NCBI RefSeq assembly: GCF_041734735.1
Contig: NC_134891.1
Span: forward strand, 14,683,578-14,747,577
Direction: 5' to 3'
Source: Babylonia areolata
Taxonomy: Eukaryota; Mollusca; Gastropoda; Neogastropoda; Buccinidae
DNA: 64,000 nucleotides
Both the position numbers and the translations under genes were made by a program. Numbering within the stretch: position 1 is the stretch's first letter; each line of letters opens with the position of its first letter. The notes under the pieces are model-generated. The model saw nothing but the letters and a program-made list of their open reading frames with translations, was not told the origin of the DNA and searched no databases. Shown in pieces: positions 1 to 11,186 of the stretch.

Positions 1-1386
1 TCTGTATCTCTCAGGCCTGGTTGACATCTGGATATCTTTATGACAGGAAGCGTTAAGTACAGCCTTGTCATGTAGTCCCAAACCTAAACGGACCTCCAAA
101 GCATCATCATCATCATCGTCATCCTCCTCCCTCTTCAACATAACATTTTATAAAAGCCCCAAATTGTGTGGCCTTTCATGCCCTGCTATCATGGTGACCT
201 CAGTTTTGATACCCTCAACTTCCGCGCTTGGTATGAGTCTTGTCAAGGTCTTCAGTGTCGGCGAGTTCATGGGGGACTGACGCTGGAGGGATGTGGTGGC
301 GGTCTCCACTCTGGGGGAGACACTCACTAAGTTTGGCTCCGCGACTAAGCCATTATTCTCGGCAGTAGGAGGCTCAGTAGGTGGTGTCCTAATACCTTAA
401 ATCAGACCAGGCACTACCGAACACTACCCAAGTGACTCAGCAGCAGTGCAGGGTCTCCTCTGGTGTGTGGCCTCCTGGTGACCTAATATCGAAAGTTCCC
501 ATTGGACTGCTGGCACAGGAACTATGACAGACAAACCTGGGTGTGGCTGTGTATTGGAGGATTGGAATGAGCGGCATGGGAGTAATGTCACTGAAATGGT
601 GCAGGTAATGACACAGCAAAACAAAAAAAACAACAACAACAAAAAAACCAAAAAGTAGAGCTGATTGTTTTTTGAAAGCAGAACACAAAGCAAAATGGTG
701 GATGGGGCTGAAAGCAGGGCTTGAAGATTGGATTCTGATTAACAAGTTTATGAACCGGGGCTTTGCAATAGTGTACATTTAACTGAAGGTTGTAAAACTG
801 TTTGGAAAAAAAAAAAAAAAAAAAAACAAGGAAAAAAAACAACAACAACAAAACAAAACAGGAGTAACAGAGCCAAGTCAACAAGCTGAGGAAACAAAGT
901 TGGATACCAATCCAGTTTTCTGATGGTTACGTCACTACTTAGGAAGTGACATCCACTGTTAGCAGAGTCACACTGAAGGACTTTTACTTTAAGGCAGGTG
1001 CAGCTTATCGGATAAGTGTGTCCTATACATGTTCAAAAGAACTTTTTTAAAATTTTATCTAATTCAGGGGTGTGCCATCTAAGCCAAAAAGTATGGCACA
1101 TGTCTCCAAGAGTTGTATTTGTTATCATAAACTTCTAACCTGTCTTAGTTTCTTCTACAGGTATAATCTAACAATAAACATGACATTTCCTGCTGTATTT
1201 TATTTGTTTTCTTTTTGGATATCATTCTGTGGTGGTGGAAATAGACTTTTTTCCACAGAAATTATAATCTTTACTTTGAAATGCCTCAACATTTATCTGC
1301 AATCAAACTAATTGTGGGAAAAGCCAAATATCATTAATATTATTATAAGCATTTATGCTTAATCTTGAAAATAAGCCTAGGCATTT
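1..1386. other. Intergenic or intronic sequence, possibly an old dispersed repeat
   Basis: No credible coding exon. The part from about 60 to 640 has mixed composition and ordinary complexity, and it reads like a dispersed gastropod repeat I have a vague memory of, which I cannot verify. An A-run of about 20 bases lies near 806-827 inside an A/C-rich stretch (620-860). The short open frames here are low-complexity poly-Phe or poly-Ser translations of those runs. Confidence 0.35.
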
Positions 1387-1397
1387 ACAACACATTT
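1387..1397. repeat. Target-site duplication, left copy, of the 1398-5579 LINE
   Basis: ACAACACATTT here is repeated exactly at 5580-5590, on the other side of the LINE. Retrotransposon integration by target-primed reverse transcription leaves such short direct repeats. Confidence 0.85.
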
Positions 1398-4300
1398 GGT
1401 GGTGGTGGTGTGTCCATCGAGATCGATGATGACCATCGTTGTCATCCAGCTGGGGGATGGAGGGAGGGTGGTGGTGGGGTGGGGGGGGAGGATGCTCATG
1501 AATCTATCTGTGAATGTGCAGATGGCTGAATAGTCCAATCTGCGCACGAAATGTTCGCTGACAGTTGGGGCAGACAAAGACAGGCATATCATTGTCAGGG
1601 AGCTTGTTTGCCCGTGACTTTCTGGCCTGCCTCTTCTGAACAGCTGCAGCAGTCCTGTTGGCCTCGCACAACTTGGCGCCTTTGTGCACAGCAGTGCGCC
1701 ATTTGTCACGGTCCACTGCAGATTCCTCCCAGGAGTCAGGGTTGATATCAAACGCTTTAAGAGAGACTTTCAGAGTATCTCTGAAGCGCTTCTTCTGACC
1801 TCCGTGTGATCTCTTCCCTTGTTGCAGCTCGCCATAGAAGAGCCTTTTGGGCAGCTGATGGTCTGGCATGCGCGCCACGTGTCCAGCCCAGCGAAGCTGG
1901 GACTGCATCAGGATGGTGAAGATGCTGGGAAGGGTGGCTTTTGCGAGCACCTCTGTGTCTGGGGTCCTGTCTTTCCACTTGATGTTCAGTAGCTTCCTGA
2001 GGCATGTTGTGTGGAAGTGGTTCAGCTTCTTGGCATGTCGTTGGTACACTGTCCAAGTTTCGCAGGTGTACAGTAGTGTGGGGAGAACTACTGCTCTGTA
2101 GACCTTTAGCTTGGTCTCAAGACTAATGCCTCTTCTGTTCCAGACATTTGCAATGAGTCTGCCAAAAGTTGCGCTTGCTCTTGCAATCCTGACGTTCACT
2201 TCATCGTCGATGGTTGCATTTCGTGACAGTGTGCTGCCAAGGTATGTGAACCGCTCCACCGCACTGAGTCTCTGACCGTTGACTGTGATGTTGGGCTCAA
2301 CGTAGGGTTTCCTTGGGGCTGGCTGATGGAGAACTTCAGTTTTCCTTGTGCTGATGGTAAGGCCAAAGTTCCTGCTGGCAGTGGCAAACTTGTCGACGCT
2401 GAGTTGCATGTCAGCTTCAGATCCAGCGTTGAGGGCACAATCATCAGCAAACAAAAGGTCTCTGATGATGTCTGTCATGACCTTCGTTTTTGCTTGAAGC
2501 CTTCTGAGGTTAAACAACTTGCCATCTGTTCGGTACTTTAGGCCGATTCCAACATCGCCATCTCTGAAGGCATCAGTAAGCATTGCAGAGAACATGAGGC
2601 TGAACAGTGTTGGAGCAAGGACGCAGCCTTGCTTGACACCATTTGTAACAGCAAAAGGAGCAGATGTTTCGCCATTGTCCTGGACTCGAGCCTGCATGCC
2701 TTCATGGAATTGGCTGACCAAGGAAATAAATTTCCAAGGGCATCCGTACTTGGCCATGATCTTCCACAGTCCCTCTCTACTCACGGTGTCGAAGGCCTTA
2801 GTGAGGTCGACATAGGTGGAGAACAGATCAGCATTTTGCTCCTGACATTTCTCTTGCAGCTGCCTTGCACCAAACACCATGTCGGTGGTTCCGCGCTCTT
2901 TCCGGAATCCACATTGGCTCTCAGGCAAATGACCTTGGCCAAGGTGTGCTGTGAGGCGGTTTAGTAGGATCCTGGCAAGTATCTTGCCTGCGATGGAGAG
3001 CAAGGAAATGCCCCGATGGTTATCACAGGCTTGCCGGTTCCCCTTTCGCTTGTACAAGTGAATGATAGATGCATCTTTGAAATCCTGGGGGATCGTCTCT
3101 TCTTTCCACATGAGTGAGTACAGCTGATGGAGCTTCTCAGTCAGCACAGTGTCTCCATCCTTGTAGACCTCTGCTGGTATGGAGTCTGAGCCAGGTGCTT
3201 TGCCACTGGATAGCAGACAGATTGCTTTCTGGGTCTCAAGAAGTGTTGGCGGATCGTCCAGTGCTTCGTTGATGGGGACTTGTGGGAGACGGTCTATGGC
3301 TTCATCATTTATGAAGGAAGGGCGATTTAAGACACTGTTGAAGTGCTCAGCCCAGCGTTCGAGAATTTTCTCCTTCTCGGTGATCAAGGTATTCCCATCT
3401 GCACTGAGGAGGGGGGATGATCCTGAGGATGTGGGGCCGTAGACTTCTTTTAAGGCATCATAGAACCTCTTCATATCGTGCCTGTCAGCATATCCCTGGA
3501 TCTCATCAGCTTTGTCACTCAGCCACTTATCCTGCATCTGGCGTAACTTCTGCTGAACAGTCCTGCGGATGGCATCGTACGCATCCTTTTTTGATGTGGA
3601 CTTTGGGTTGCTCAGGTAGGCTTGATGCAGACGGCGTTTCTCATCCAGAAGCTGCTTGATTTCATCACAGTTTTCATCAAACCAGTCTTTGTGCTTTCTG
3701 GTCATGGGTCCCAGGGTCTCTGAAGCTGTACTATAGATCAGCTCACGCAGGGTCCTCCAGTCAGACTCCACATTCTGGTTGTCCAGAGAGGCGGATTCCA
3801 GACGATCTTCCAGCAGCTCCACAAAGGACTGTTTGATGGTGATGTTATTCAGCTTAGCAATGTTGAGCCGTTTTGGAGCCTTCTGGCCTTGGGGGCGTCT
3901 CTTGGGCTGGATTCGAATATTCAGCTTCGAGACTACAAGGCGATGGTCTGTCCAACACTCAGCGCCACACATGGTCTTTGTTACACGTACATCTTGCCTA
4001 TCCCTTTTCCTGACGATGACGTAATCGATGAGATGCCAATGCTTTGAGCGTGGGTGCATCCATGACGTCCTGTTACGGGTAGGGAGGCAGAAAACTGTGT
4101 TGGTTATCAGCAGTTCGTGCTCTGCACAAGTCTGAAGCAAAAGCAATCCATTTGGGTTGCAGTGGCCCACACCGTGCTTTCCAATCACTCCATCCCAGGA
4201 GATGTAGTCAGAGCCAACTCTAGCATTGAAGTCCCCAAGAATGATGAGCTTGTCTGCTTTAGGGATAGCAGCAATGACAGAGTGAAGGTCCTCGTAGAAC

Positions 4301-5579
4301 TTCGCCTTCACTTCATCCGGGTTGGTCATGGTTGGGGCGTAGGCACTGACAATGGTGAGGTGCTTCTGGCCAGATGCCAGTGGGAGTTTCATGGTCATAA
4401 GCCTATCGTTGACTCCCTTTGGGATTCCAGCTAGCTTGCTGACAAGTGCTGTTTTTACTGCAAAACCAACGCCAGCCTCACGTCGCTCTTCGCTTCCTCG
4501 TCCACTCCAGAAGAAGGTGTAACCAGATCCCTGTTCACAGAGCTCGCCTTCGCCTGCAAGCCGAGTCTCACTCAAGGCTGCGATGTCAATGTTGTATCTG
4601 GTGAGTTCGGATGCAACTAGTGCCGTTCTCCTTTGGGGTCTGTCCGCGTTACCTCTGTCCAGGAGAGTCCTTATGTTCCAAGCACCAATGGTGAGAGGAA
4701 CGATCCTTGTTGTTTTTTTTCTTTCTTTTTGTTTCGACCGCTGATGTAGGGTCCCCGCCAGCCGCGGTATGCTGGCCAGGGTGATATGGAGCAGGCAATT
4801 TTTAGGGCACCTTTTCTAGCCCCTTCCTCATGCCAGGGAGGTGAGCAGTGCATTCCTAAAGAGGGCTGCTCAGACGCTCAGACGGCTGCCGAGCTCCATC
4901 GCTGCTCCTGTCGACGAAGAATGACCCTATGGCCTGAGCCGCCTGCGTGCAGGTCTGCGGCTGCGACTGCCAGTGTACCCACACCTGTCGTTTTGTCGCT
5001 CGCATGTCGCCACTTGGGGGTGATGAAATGATGAAGGATGAAAGGTCATTTTGGATGACTGATGACTTGCGCGATGAGTTTGTTTAAAGTGAAGAGGAGC
5101 TGCGCAACGTCGACCTCACTCTCTCGTCCGGGTCCACCAATTTCCAGTGGCAAGACTAAGTCGAGACGACTGGAGGATGAGCACGGATGCAGTGGATGAC
5201 CAAGATATCCTTTCGGTGTCTCATCTTGCTCTCTGCATTCCACAGTGCGTTGCTGTAACCGCCTTCCTCTCCGTTGAACCGATAGGTTTCTTCCGCAGAT
5301 TCTGCCGGATCCAGACTTCGCATGCATGGGTAGACACACCCCGGGGGCCAACTGCGTGTGGCATGCACACAGCACAGTGGAGCTAGATGGCCGTCGGTGG
5401 CTCTCCTGAGCCAACGCCCTTTTATGGATCTCCATAAGGGTGTCTAGCCACCTGCCTCACCAGTCCCGGAAGGGAGCAGTGGGAGTGCCGGTTTAGTCGC
5501 CGGCAACCCGACCCTGAACAGGTTGTACTGGATTACAGGTTACCAGTAGCAGATCTGATGACCTGACCTGACCTGATAC
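1398..5579 (-). mobile_element. Full-length RTE-like non-LTR retrotransposon (LINE)
   Basis: A 4.18-kb element on the minus strand, bounded by perfect 11-bp target-site duplications ACAACACATTT (1387-1397 and 5580-5590). It has a 5' untranslated region of about 0.7 kb (4854-5579), one long apurinic-endonuclease plus reverse-transcriptase frame, and a short 3' tail rich in GATGAC and CACCACC words. The 5' end carries a CCTGA tandem motif near 5560-5577. The perfect duplications and a nearly intact frame point to a recent insertion. The clade (RTE or RTE-X like) is inferred from the single-ORF layout and motif style. A phylogeny of the RT domain would settle it. Confidence 0.85.
1504..4853 (-). 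CDS. LINE endonuclease/reverse transcriptase, one frameshift at an A-run
   Basis: The long frame (1504 to about 4712) encodes more than 1,023 residues. Numbered from the codon at 4575, an AP-endonuclease domain shows LGDFNARVG (catalytic region 113-121), DYVIV (about 184) and TDHR (209-212). The reverse transcriptase shows KAPGSDSIPAEVY (about 459), YVDLTKAFD (588-596), GVKQGCVLAPTLF (about 646-658), the catalytic FADD (709-712) and FTYLGS (776-781). A C2H2 zinc finger, CPNCQRTF...HLHIH, ends the protein at about 1002-1022. The frame continues upstream of 4575 through GAWNIRTLLDRGN, the usual start of the endonuclease. It meets a second open frame with an ATG at 4853 across an A8 run (4713-4720), so this copy needs one frame change there. 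No RNase H domain is seen. Confidence 0.85.
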
Positions 5580-5590
5580 ACAACACATTT
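5580..5590. repeat. Target-site duplication, right copy, of the 1398-5579 LINE
   Basis: Exact second copy of ACAACACATTT, adjoining the 5' end of the minus-strand LINE. Confidence 0.85.
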
Positions 5591-5779
5591 AGAACACATG
5601 TAAATATCAAAAAGGAAAAAACTGAACACAAGATACCAAACATTATTAAAAATTGTGCATCCCCCCGCCACACAAGCACATGCATACACATGCACACAAG
5701 TCATAGCACACAATCATCAATAGTACACAATCAAAAATACAACCAACAAATTCTGAAACTGTCAAACTCACTCACTCAC

Positions 5780-6905
5780 TAATAGTCATTTCAGTTCATA
5801 CTGGAAAGGGATGAGCTGTTGAAAATTATTCAGGAGGGGAAAAGGTGGGTCCTCAGATTGGATTTGAAAGACTGCAGTGAAGATGAGTGACGGAGAGGCT
5901 GAGGAAGTTGATTCCAAAGAAAGGGGGCTTGGTATGAAAAACTGCGTTGGCCATACGTTTTGGTTCAAACATGGGGGATCCTAAGCAGGTGGTTGTCAGA
6001 AGAAGAGGGGAGTTGGTGTGAAGGTATGAAAGGAAGAATGAGATCAGAAAGACACTGTGGACCAATAGCCTCAATGGACTTGAAATAAAGAGAGAGGACT
6101 TTGTAAATAATTCTTCTTTGTACTGGAAGCCAGTGTAAAACATGAAAGAGAGATGTGATCAAATTAAGAGGAACGAAAGACAAGACAAGTAGCATAGTTC
6201 TAGACTTTCTGAAGCCAAGCAGTGAGGTACCTGGGTGAACCAACAAGTTGGGAATTACAATAATACAGGCAAGACAGCATAAAGACACAGAGGAGAGTTT
6301 TGGTTGCATCCACAGTCAGGAAATGATGAATAGATGCAATTCTGTGAATTTCAAAGTAACACAATTTGCATATATTTGCAACATGCTGCTGACAGGAAAG
6401 AGACTGGTCAAGAATGACCACAAGATTACGGACGGAAGAGGAAAGAGGAATGTCGGTGCCACAGAGAGAGACTGAGGAAGGAAGAGAGACTGAGTGGCAA
6501 AGTCTTTGTAGGGTGATAATCATGATTTCAGTTTTATCCTCATTTAATTTTAGCTTGTTTTCAGTCATCCATGTCTTTAGATCAGAGATGCAGGCCTGAG
6601 TAGAGTCAATGAGAGAGGGAAGGAGAGATGGAGGTCCCAACAGATACAGCTGGTTGTCATCTGAAACGCTATGGTGGGGCAACAAATGATGACTGACAAT
6701 GGTGGAAATCGTTTGTGTATAGAGAACAAACAGAATGGGCCAAAGCACAGAGCCTTGTGGCACACCAAACTGTACGTCGGACGGGGATGATGAAAGACCG
6801 CAAACAGAAACAACACAGGACCAGTCAGACAGAAGGGCTGTCTCAGTGCTATGACCGGTGTGGTAATCAGACTGAAATGGGTAATTCAATACCAGAATCC
6901 ACATT
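5780..6905 (-). mobile_element. Decayed CR1/L2-like LINE fragment (RT to C-terminus)
   Basis: Minus-strand frames 6200-6904, 5965-6309 and 5786-5968 read in order as the C-terminal half of a CR1/L2-type ORF2. GVPQGSVLWPILF, then SDDNQLY in place of the catalytic ADDTQLY, KTWMTENKLKLNEDKTEIM, VRNLVVILDQSLS, LHWLPVQRRIIYKVLSL and a C-terminal tail follow one another. At least two frameshifts separate the parts and the catalytic A is replaced by S, so the copy is dead. The 5' part (endonuclease) is absent. The 189 bases between this and the younger LINE at 1398-5579 hold CA-rich low-complexity sequence only. Confidence 0.8.
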
Positions 6906-7470
6906 CATTTTCCGTCACAAAAATGTTTGCTTTTTTTCTGTTTCTCTATAGCTTTTGTACTAGAATTCTAAAAAGTTTATCACCCCCCAATCCTTAAAAT
7001 TCCCTGACAAGGGGAGAGCACTGTTTTTTAACAAAATTCTCTGGCACTGAACTAGTCAGTGATAACATTCAAATGTACACATCAATACTGTAATTAGACA
7101 TCAACAATCACCAGTATATGTAATAGGGCATTCAGCAGAAATTCTATCCTGAAATAAAGTTCATTCTTTTGTTCTAACTGTTTTGCATGAAAAAAAAATC
7201 CAACTCAATGATGACAACTTCCATAAAAATCCAACCCAGAAGGTTAGTTGCTCCTGGTACTTTCTTACAAATTTTAGGATTTAAACTAATTAAAGTCAAC
7301 AATGAGAAAACCCAATTTATTTTGGCTGGCAGTAGAAAGACTAGTCAGTTGCAGTATTTCAGAGACAAAAGCTTTTACTGAAATCCTAGTGTTATAATGT
7401 TCTTGGAATCAAATCCACCAGACACTGAATGCATTACTGAAGTACACTTTGGTGGGCAACTTTTGAACAT
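6906..7470. other. AT-rich stretch with no gene seen
   Basis: AT-rich sequence without splice-flanked coding segments or recognisable repeats. It probably belongs to the 3' continuation of the host gene's intron or its flank. Confidence 0.4.
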
Positions 7471-7478
7471 TTGCAAAG

Positions 7479-7838
7479 ACGGGCGCAACAGCCAAGTGGT
7501 TAAAGCGTTGGACTTTCAATCTGAGGGTACCGGGTTCGATTCTCCGTGACGGCACCTGGTGGGCAAAGGGTGGAGATTTTTCCCATCTTGCAGATAAACA
7601 CGTGTGCAGACCTGCTAGTGCCTGAACCCCCTTCATGTGTATACGCAAGCAGAAGATCAAATACACATGTTAAAGATCCTGTAATCCATGTCAGCATTCA
7701 GTGGATTATGGAAACAAGAACATACCCAGCATTCACCCCCCCGAAAGTTGCCTACATGGCAGGGTAAAAATGGTCATACACTCGTGTACATACATGTGAA
7801 CGTGGGAGTTGCAGCCCATGAACGCAGAAGAAGAAGAA
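7479..7838 (+). mobile_element. tRNA-headed SINE, full length, copy 1
   Basis: The 5' head carries pol III promoter boxes: an A box in AGCCAAGTGGTTAAAGC and a B box GGTTCGATTCT. It continues into a body starting CACCTGGTGGGCAAAGG and a tail of GAA repeats (AGAAGAAGAA). It is flanked by a short duplication TTGCAAA (7472-7478 and 7839-7845). The head is diverged from a tRNA and lacks a 3' acceptor stem, so it is not a tRNA gene. Copies at 56119-56480 and 53608-53799 confirm a dispersed family. Confidence 0.8.
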
Positions 7839-7845
7839 TTGCAAA

Positions 7846-8116
7846 ATCTTGAACCAGTGGAAAATTAGAAATATTTCACCTTTTGGAAAAAACCCAAAAC
7901 TTATTCACATTTGGGGGGGAAAAAACCACTATCATCAAAATAAAATTTGTTATACCTCAGATGACTTTTATTTACTAATCTTCCAAGTCCAGCCAAACAG
8001 TTTTTAAAACAAGTAGAAAAATAGGTTTTTTTTTAGTTTCAATGGAATGGAAAATATTCTAAAATTAAAAAATCTGTGGTGCATCAATCACATGGAAATG
8101 GTGGGTTAAAAATATC

Positions 8117-8172
<56 letters not shown>

Positions 8173-8401
8173 TCCCTTTTTTGTGAGTCTTATTTTGCAC
8201 TGATTCCAAATCTGTATCATATGCTTTAAATTCATCAAACTACAATAACATAACCAAGATTATAATAGATATCAGTCAGATCTTATATCTTTTTAGTTTA
8301 AGAGGTACACATATTACTTTTACAAGGATATCTTCACAATTTTAAATCATCAAATACACACAGTAATATATCAGATGAAGACAGGTTTGTGCATTATCAC
8401 A
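7846..8401. repeat. AT-rich spacer with an (AT)n(AG)n microsatellite at about 8115-8169
   Basis: About 12 AT units run directly into about 15 AG units. The surrounding sequence is AT-rich and shows no coding potential. Confidence 0.85.
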
Positions 8402-8475
8402 CAGTTTCAGTTTCTCAAGGAGGCGTCACTGTGTTTGGACAAATCCATATATGCTACAACACATCTGCTAGGCAT
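8402..8475 (+). repeat. Short interspersed repeat B, copy 1, partial
   Basis: Contains CAGTTTCAGTTTCTCAAGG followed by AGGCGTCACTG and an AAATCCATATATGCTACA segment, shared with copies at 13300-13414, 42682-42817 and 55632-55760. This copy lacks the 3' part (GCCTGACCAGCAGC...GTCAGGCCTTG). Confidence 0.75.
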
Positions 8476-8557
8476 GCTACACATGGGGCCTCAGTTTATT
8501 ATATACGAATGACTTGATGCTCAGTTTGATTTTCTATTCTGTCACCTTCCTCCCCTA
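8472..8557 (-). repeat. SINE family C fragment, minus orientation
   Basis: GGGGCCTCAGTTTATTATATACGAATGACT and a following GTCACCTTCCTCC match, in reverse, the GATGAGACAATAAACCGAGG and GGAAGGTGGC parts of the SINE at 13427-13676. The middle is missing. Confidence 0.55.
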
Positions 8558-9015
8558 TCATACAGGAAAAAGCTAAAAACTTTTGTCATTAAATTTAGCG
8601 AAAGTGTTAAATGCATATATGGCAAGCCTGTTTCTTGCAAACATGTGATATTGGAATGCTTGAGGTTAAAAGCATTCTTTATTCATTTCTTACCCAATCT
8701 TTCTTAGAGTTTATTTGTATTTTTGACAATGTCAAGGCATTACCTAACACTCACAATGTTTGATGTTCAGTCATACTGGACACTTGTTACAGTTGTTTGT
8801 TCTTGGATTTTTGTCTTTGTTTTTTTCTTCCCCATCATTCTCCTTATGTTCCACACCTTTCCCCTTTTATATTCTTTTTTTCCTTCAAAAATTTATCTCT
8901 GTTTCAGACAAAGTAGGTGGATTTAAAATTGAACCCGACAAACACATACACACTACAGGTATGACGAACAACAAAACTCCCAAAGAATGTTTTGGTTTTT
9001 TTTTCTCAAACTAAC
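8558..9015. other. Intron or downstream region of the host gene, no exon recognised
   Basis: T-rich sequence immediately downstream (minus sense) of the exon 9 donor. I see no phase-compatible coding continuation. If the donor were not used, translation would stop three codons later (R-L-V-stop). Confidence 0.4.
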
Positions 9016-9449
9016 CTGTCAACTCCTTTTGCAGCAAAAGAAATGGCTGTCTCCATCCTACGCCTGACAGTAGGAGTGGACCTCAAGCAGGTGAACAAGG
9101 TCTTCTCCATCATGCCTGGAGGTCTGAACTCCTTTCTGTAACTGGCCGCCCACATGTGAAGGTCTCCAACATGAGTCCTCAGCACCTCAAAAAATTCACG
9201 GAACTTTTCCCCTACTTCGTCCACAACCAGAAATAGTTGTCCTCCATTTTGAATGGTGTTGTTTGAGAGTTCTCTCTCCTGCTGCTCAGGGTCTGAGCCT
9301 TGTCCGTTTCTCTGTGAGGGGTTTGTGACCTTGGCAACAGCAAGAAGGTCAGAGAGGATGTTGCGCACATTGTCGATGTTGTTGCCATTGAGGTGGATGT
9401 GGATGCGGGACACAGCCTCTGTGTCCGACTCTGCCAGCGTCTTTGTCAC
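9016..9449 (-). CDS. Host gene exon 9 (Walker B region)
   Basis: Opens after CATCCCCAG and closes at GACAG|GTTAGT, with 144 codons and two bases carried over. It encodes residues 443-586: [20 protein letters not shown], a polar Q/N-rich loop, then [13 protein letters not shown] (Walker B-like), [17 protein letters not shown], and [23 protein letters not shown]. The arrangement of an acidic motif, a WAAS segment and an L-R-x-x-P motif is what I associate with mollusc NERD/helicase-like proteins. Confidence 0.85.
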
Positions 9450-11148
9450 CTGGGGATGGAGATGGGACACAGAAGTACAACATTACAGGATAGCTGATCA
9501 CATGGATTTCATAGAAATACAACGTTGCGTGATGGCTGACCACAGGTACAGAAAGCTCTCAGAGAAAAAGAAGAAAAATCTTAAATTTATAATGATCCTG
9601 CTCCTGATAATCAACATTACGTTAATGCTCCTCTAACACACCAAGAAATGAAAGATGCAGTCTATTCCATTTCAAATAAGAAAACATTGGTAGGAACTGA
9701 TGCAATTTCTAATGAAATGATTAAGCATCTACCAGATAAATGGATAAACGTTCTTCTTAACATATTCAAACGATGTTGAGACACTGATGTTCTCCCTAAA
9801 ATCTGGAAGGAATCAATAATAGTTCCAATCCACAAACAAGGCAAACCAAAAACACACATTGGCAGTTACAGACCTATAGCACTCACTTCTCATGTTTATA
9901 AGTTGCTAGAAAAAGTAATGTTAAACAGTCTAGTAGTAGTATACTACTGTGAAAAGAATAATGTCATCCCTGTAAATCAAGCAGGTTTTAAAAAAGAATA
10001 TCCACAATTGATCATTTAGTGAAATGAACCACTCAGGTTAAGCACCAATTTGCGAGACAAAAATGTTTGCTCGCAACTTTTTTCAACATTACTAAAGCCT
10101 ATGACCAAGTGTGGCATTCACGTCTAATGTTAAAACTGAAGACGATTAGACTATCAGGACATATGTATAACTTTATAAAAGACTTAGAAAACTTCAGACT
10201 AAAATAGGGAATACGTATTCATCTACACGAACATTGCAGACAGGTATTCCTCAGGGCTCTGTAATTGTTCCAATATTGTTCACCATTCCAATGAATGATC
10301 TACAAAAAAAACTAACAAAGAATGTTGTAATGGTTCAATACGCTGATGATATATGCACGTGGATGAAAGTTACAATCAAAAAGATTACACCTGCCCGATA
10401 TATGAATTACACAAAAAAGCTGTATCAAAATGAATTAAATACAGTAGCAAATTATATGAGCGAGAATGGTCTGCAAATATCAACCGAAAAAACAATTGAC
10501 AAGCAGGAATGTCTACACTTCCAATGGTTTGCATCTTGACAGGACTTGTGGTGGCTGGTCTGTTTTCAGCATTTATAACCTGGAATAATACTGATGATTT
10601 CCTGCCGTGAGTGTGCATGTCTGCAATTGGTTTTCTGCATTTGTGCATAAATGGTGTTGTGGGTGTGTGTACCTGATAGTAGAGAAGGTGTGTGGCGGCC
10701 TCACTGAAGGTGCCAGTACTGACAATGTGCACAGTGTGACCTTTCCGACACCACTGCAGGGCCACCAGCATCAACATCAGCGTCTTTCCTGTGCCTGGGG
10801 GGCCTGTCAGGTACACACACTCCTCATCCACCTCCTGCACACATTGCCACACATAGCAGAAACACACCATGCAAAAAAACAAAAACCAAAAAAAAAGAAT
10901 CTAAGACAGTCCCATTGTTCATCCCACAGAGTGACCACAATCATCGGTTTCCATCAAATGAATCCTCCAATTGGCGATGGACTCCCTATGATACAACTTG
11001 GTGGGTGCCGGCAGTGTTTGGCCTCAATGGCAAGAAAACCATAATTTGTTGAACACAGGTAAGATTCCAAACAACCAGTTGTCAATGTGCATGATTTTTT
11101 ACTCACTTGTGTAAACAATGTGAGTCTATGTAATAACCTGGTGTTCAG

Positions 11149-11186
<38 letters not shown>

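Noticed and set aside
424-884. Poly-Phe and poly-Leu minus-strand frames
   Set aside because: Reverse translations of A-rich runs, with no coding support.
7479-7560. tRNA gene at the SINE heads (also 56119 and 53780)
   Set aside because: A and B boxes are present, but the acceptor stem does not close and the sequence runs on into a SINE body and (GAA)n tail.
8558-9015. A tenth host exon in the left part of the window
   Set aside because: No phase-2-compatible, acceptor-preceded coding segment with helicase-like motifs was found between 1 and 9015.
10385-10882. A 165-codon frame as a stand-alone ATPase gene
   Set aside because: Only 10673-10834 is coding. It is flanked by CAG and GTACAC splice sites and continues in phase with other exons. 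The rest of the frame is intron and LINE relic.
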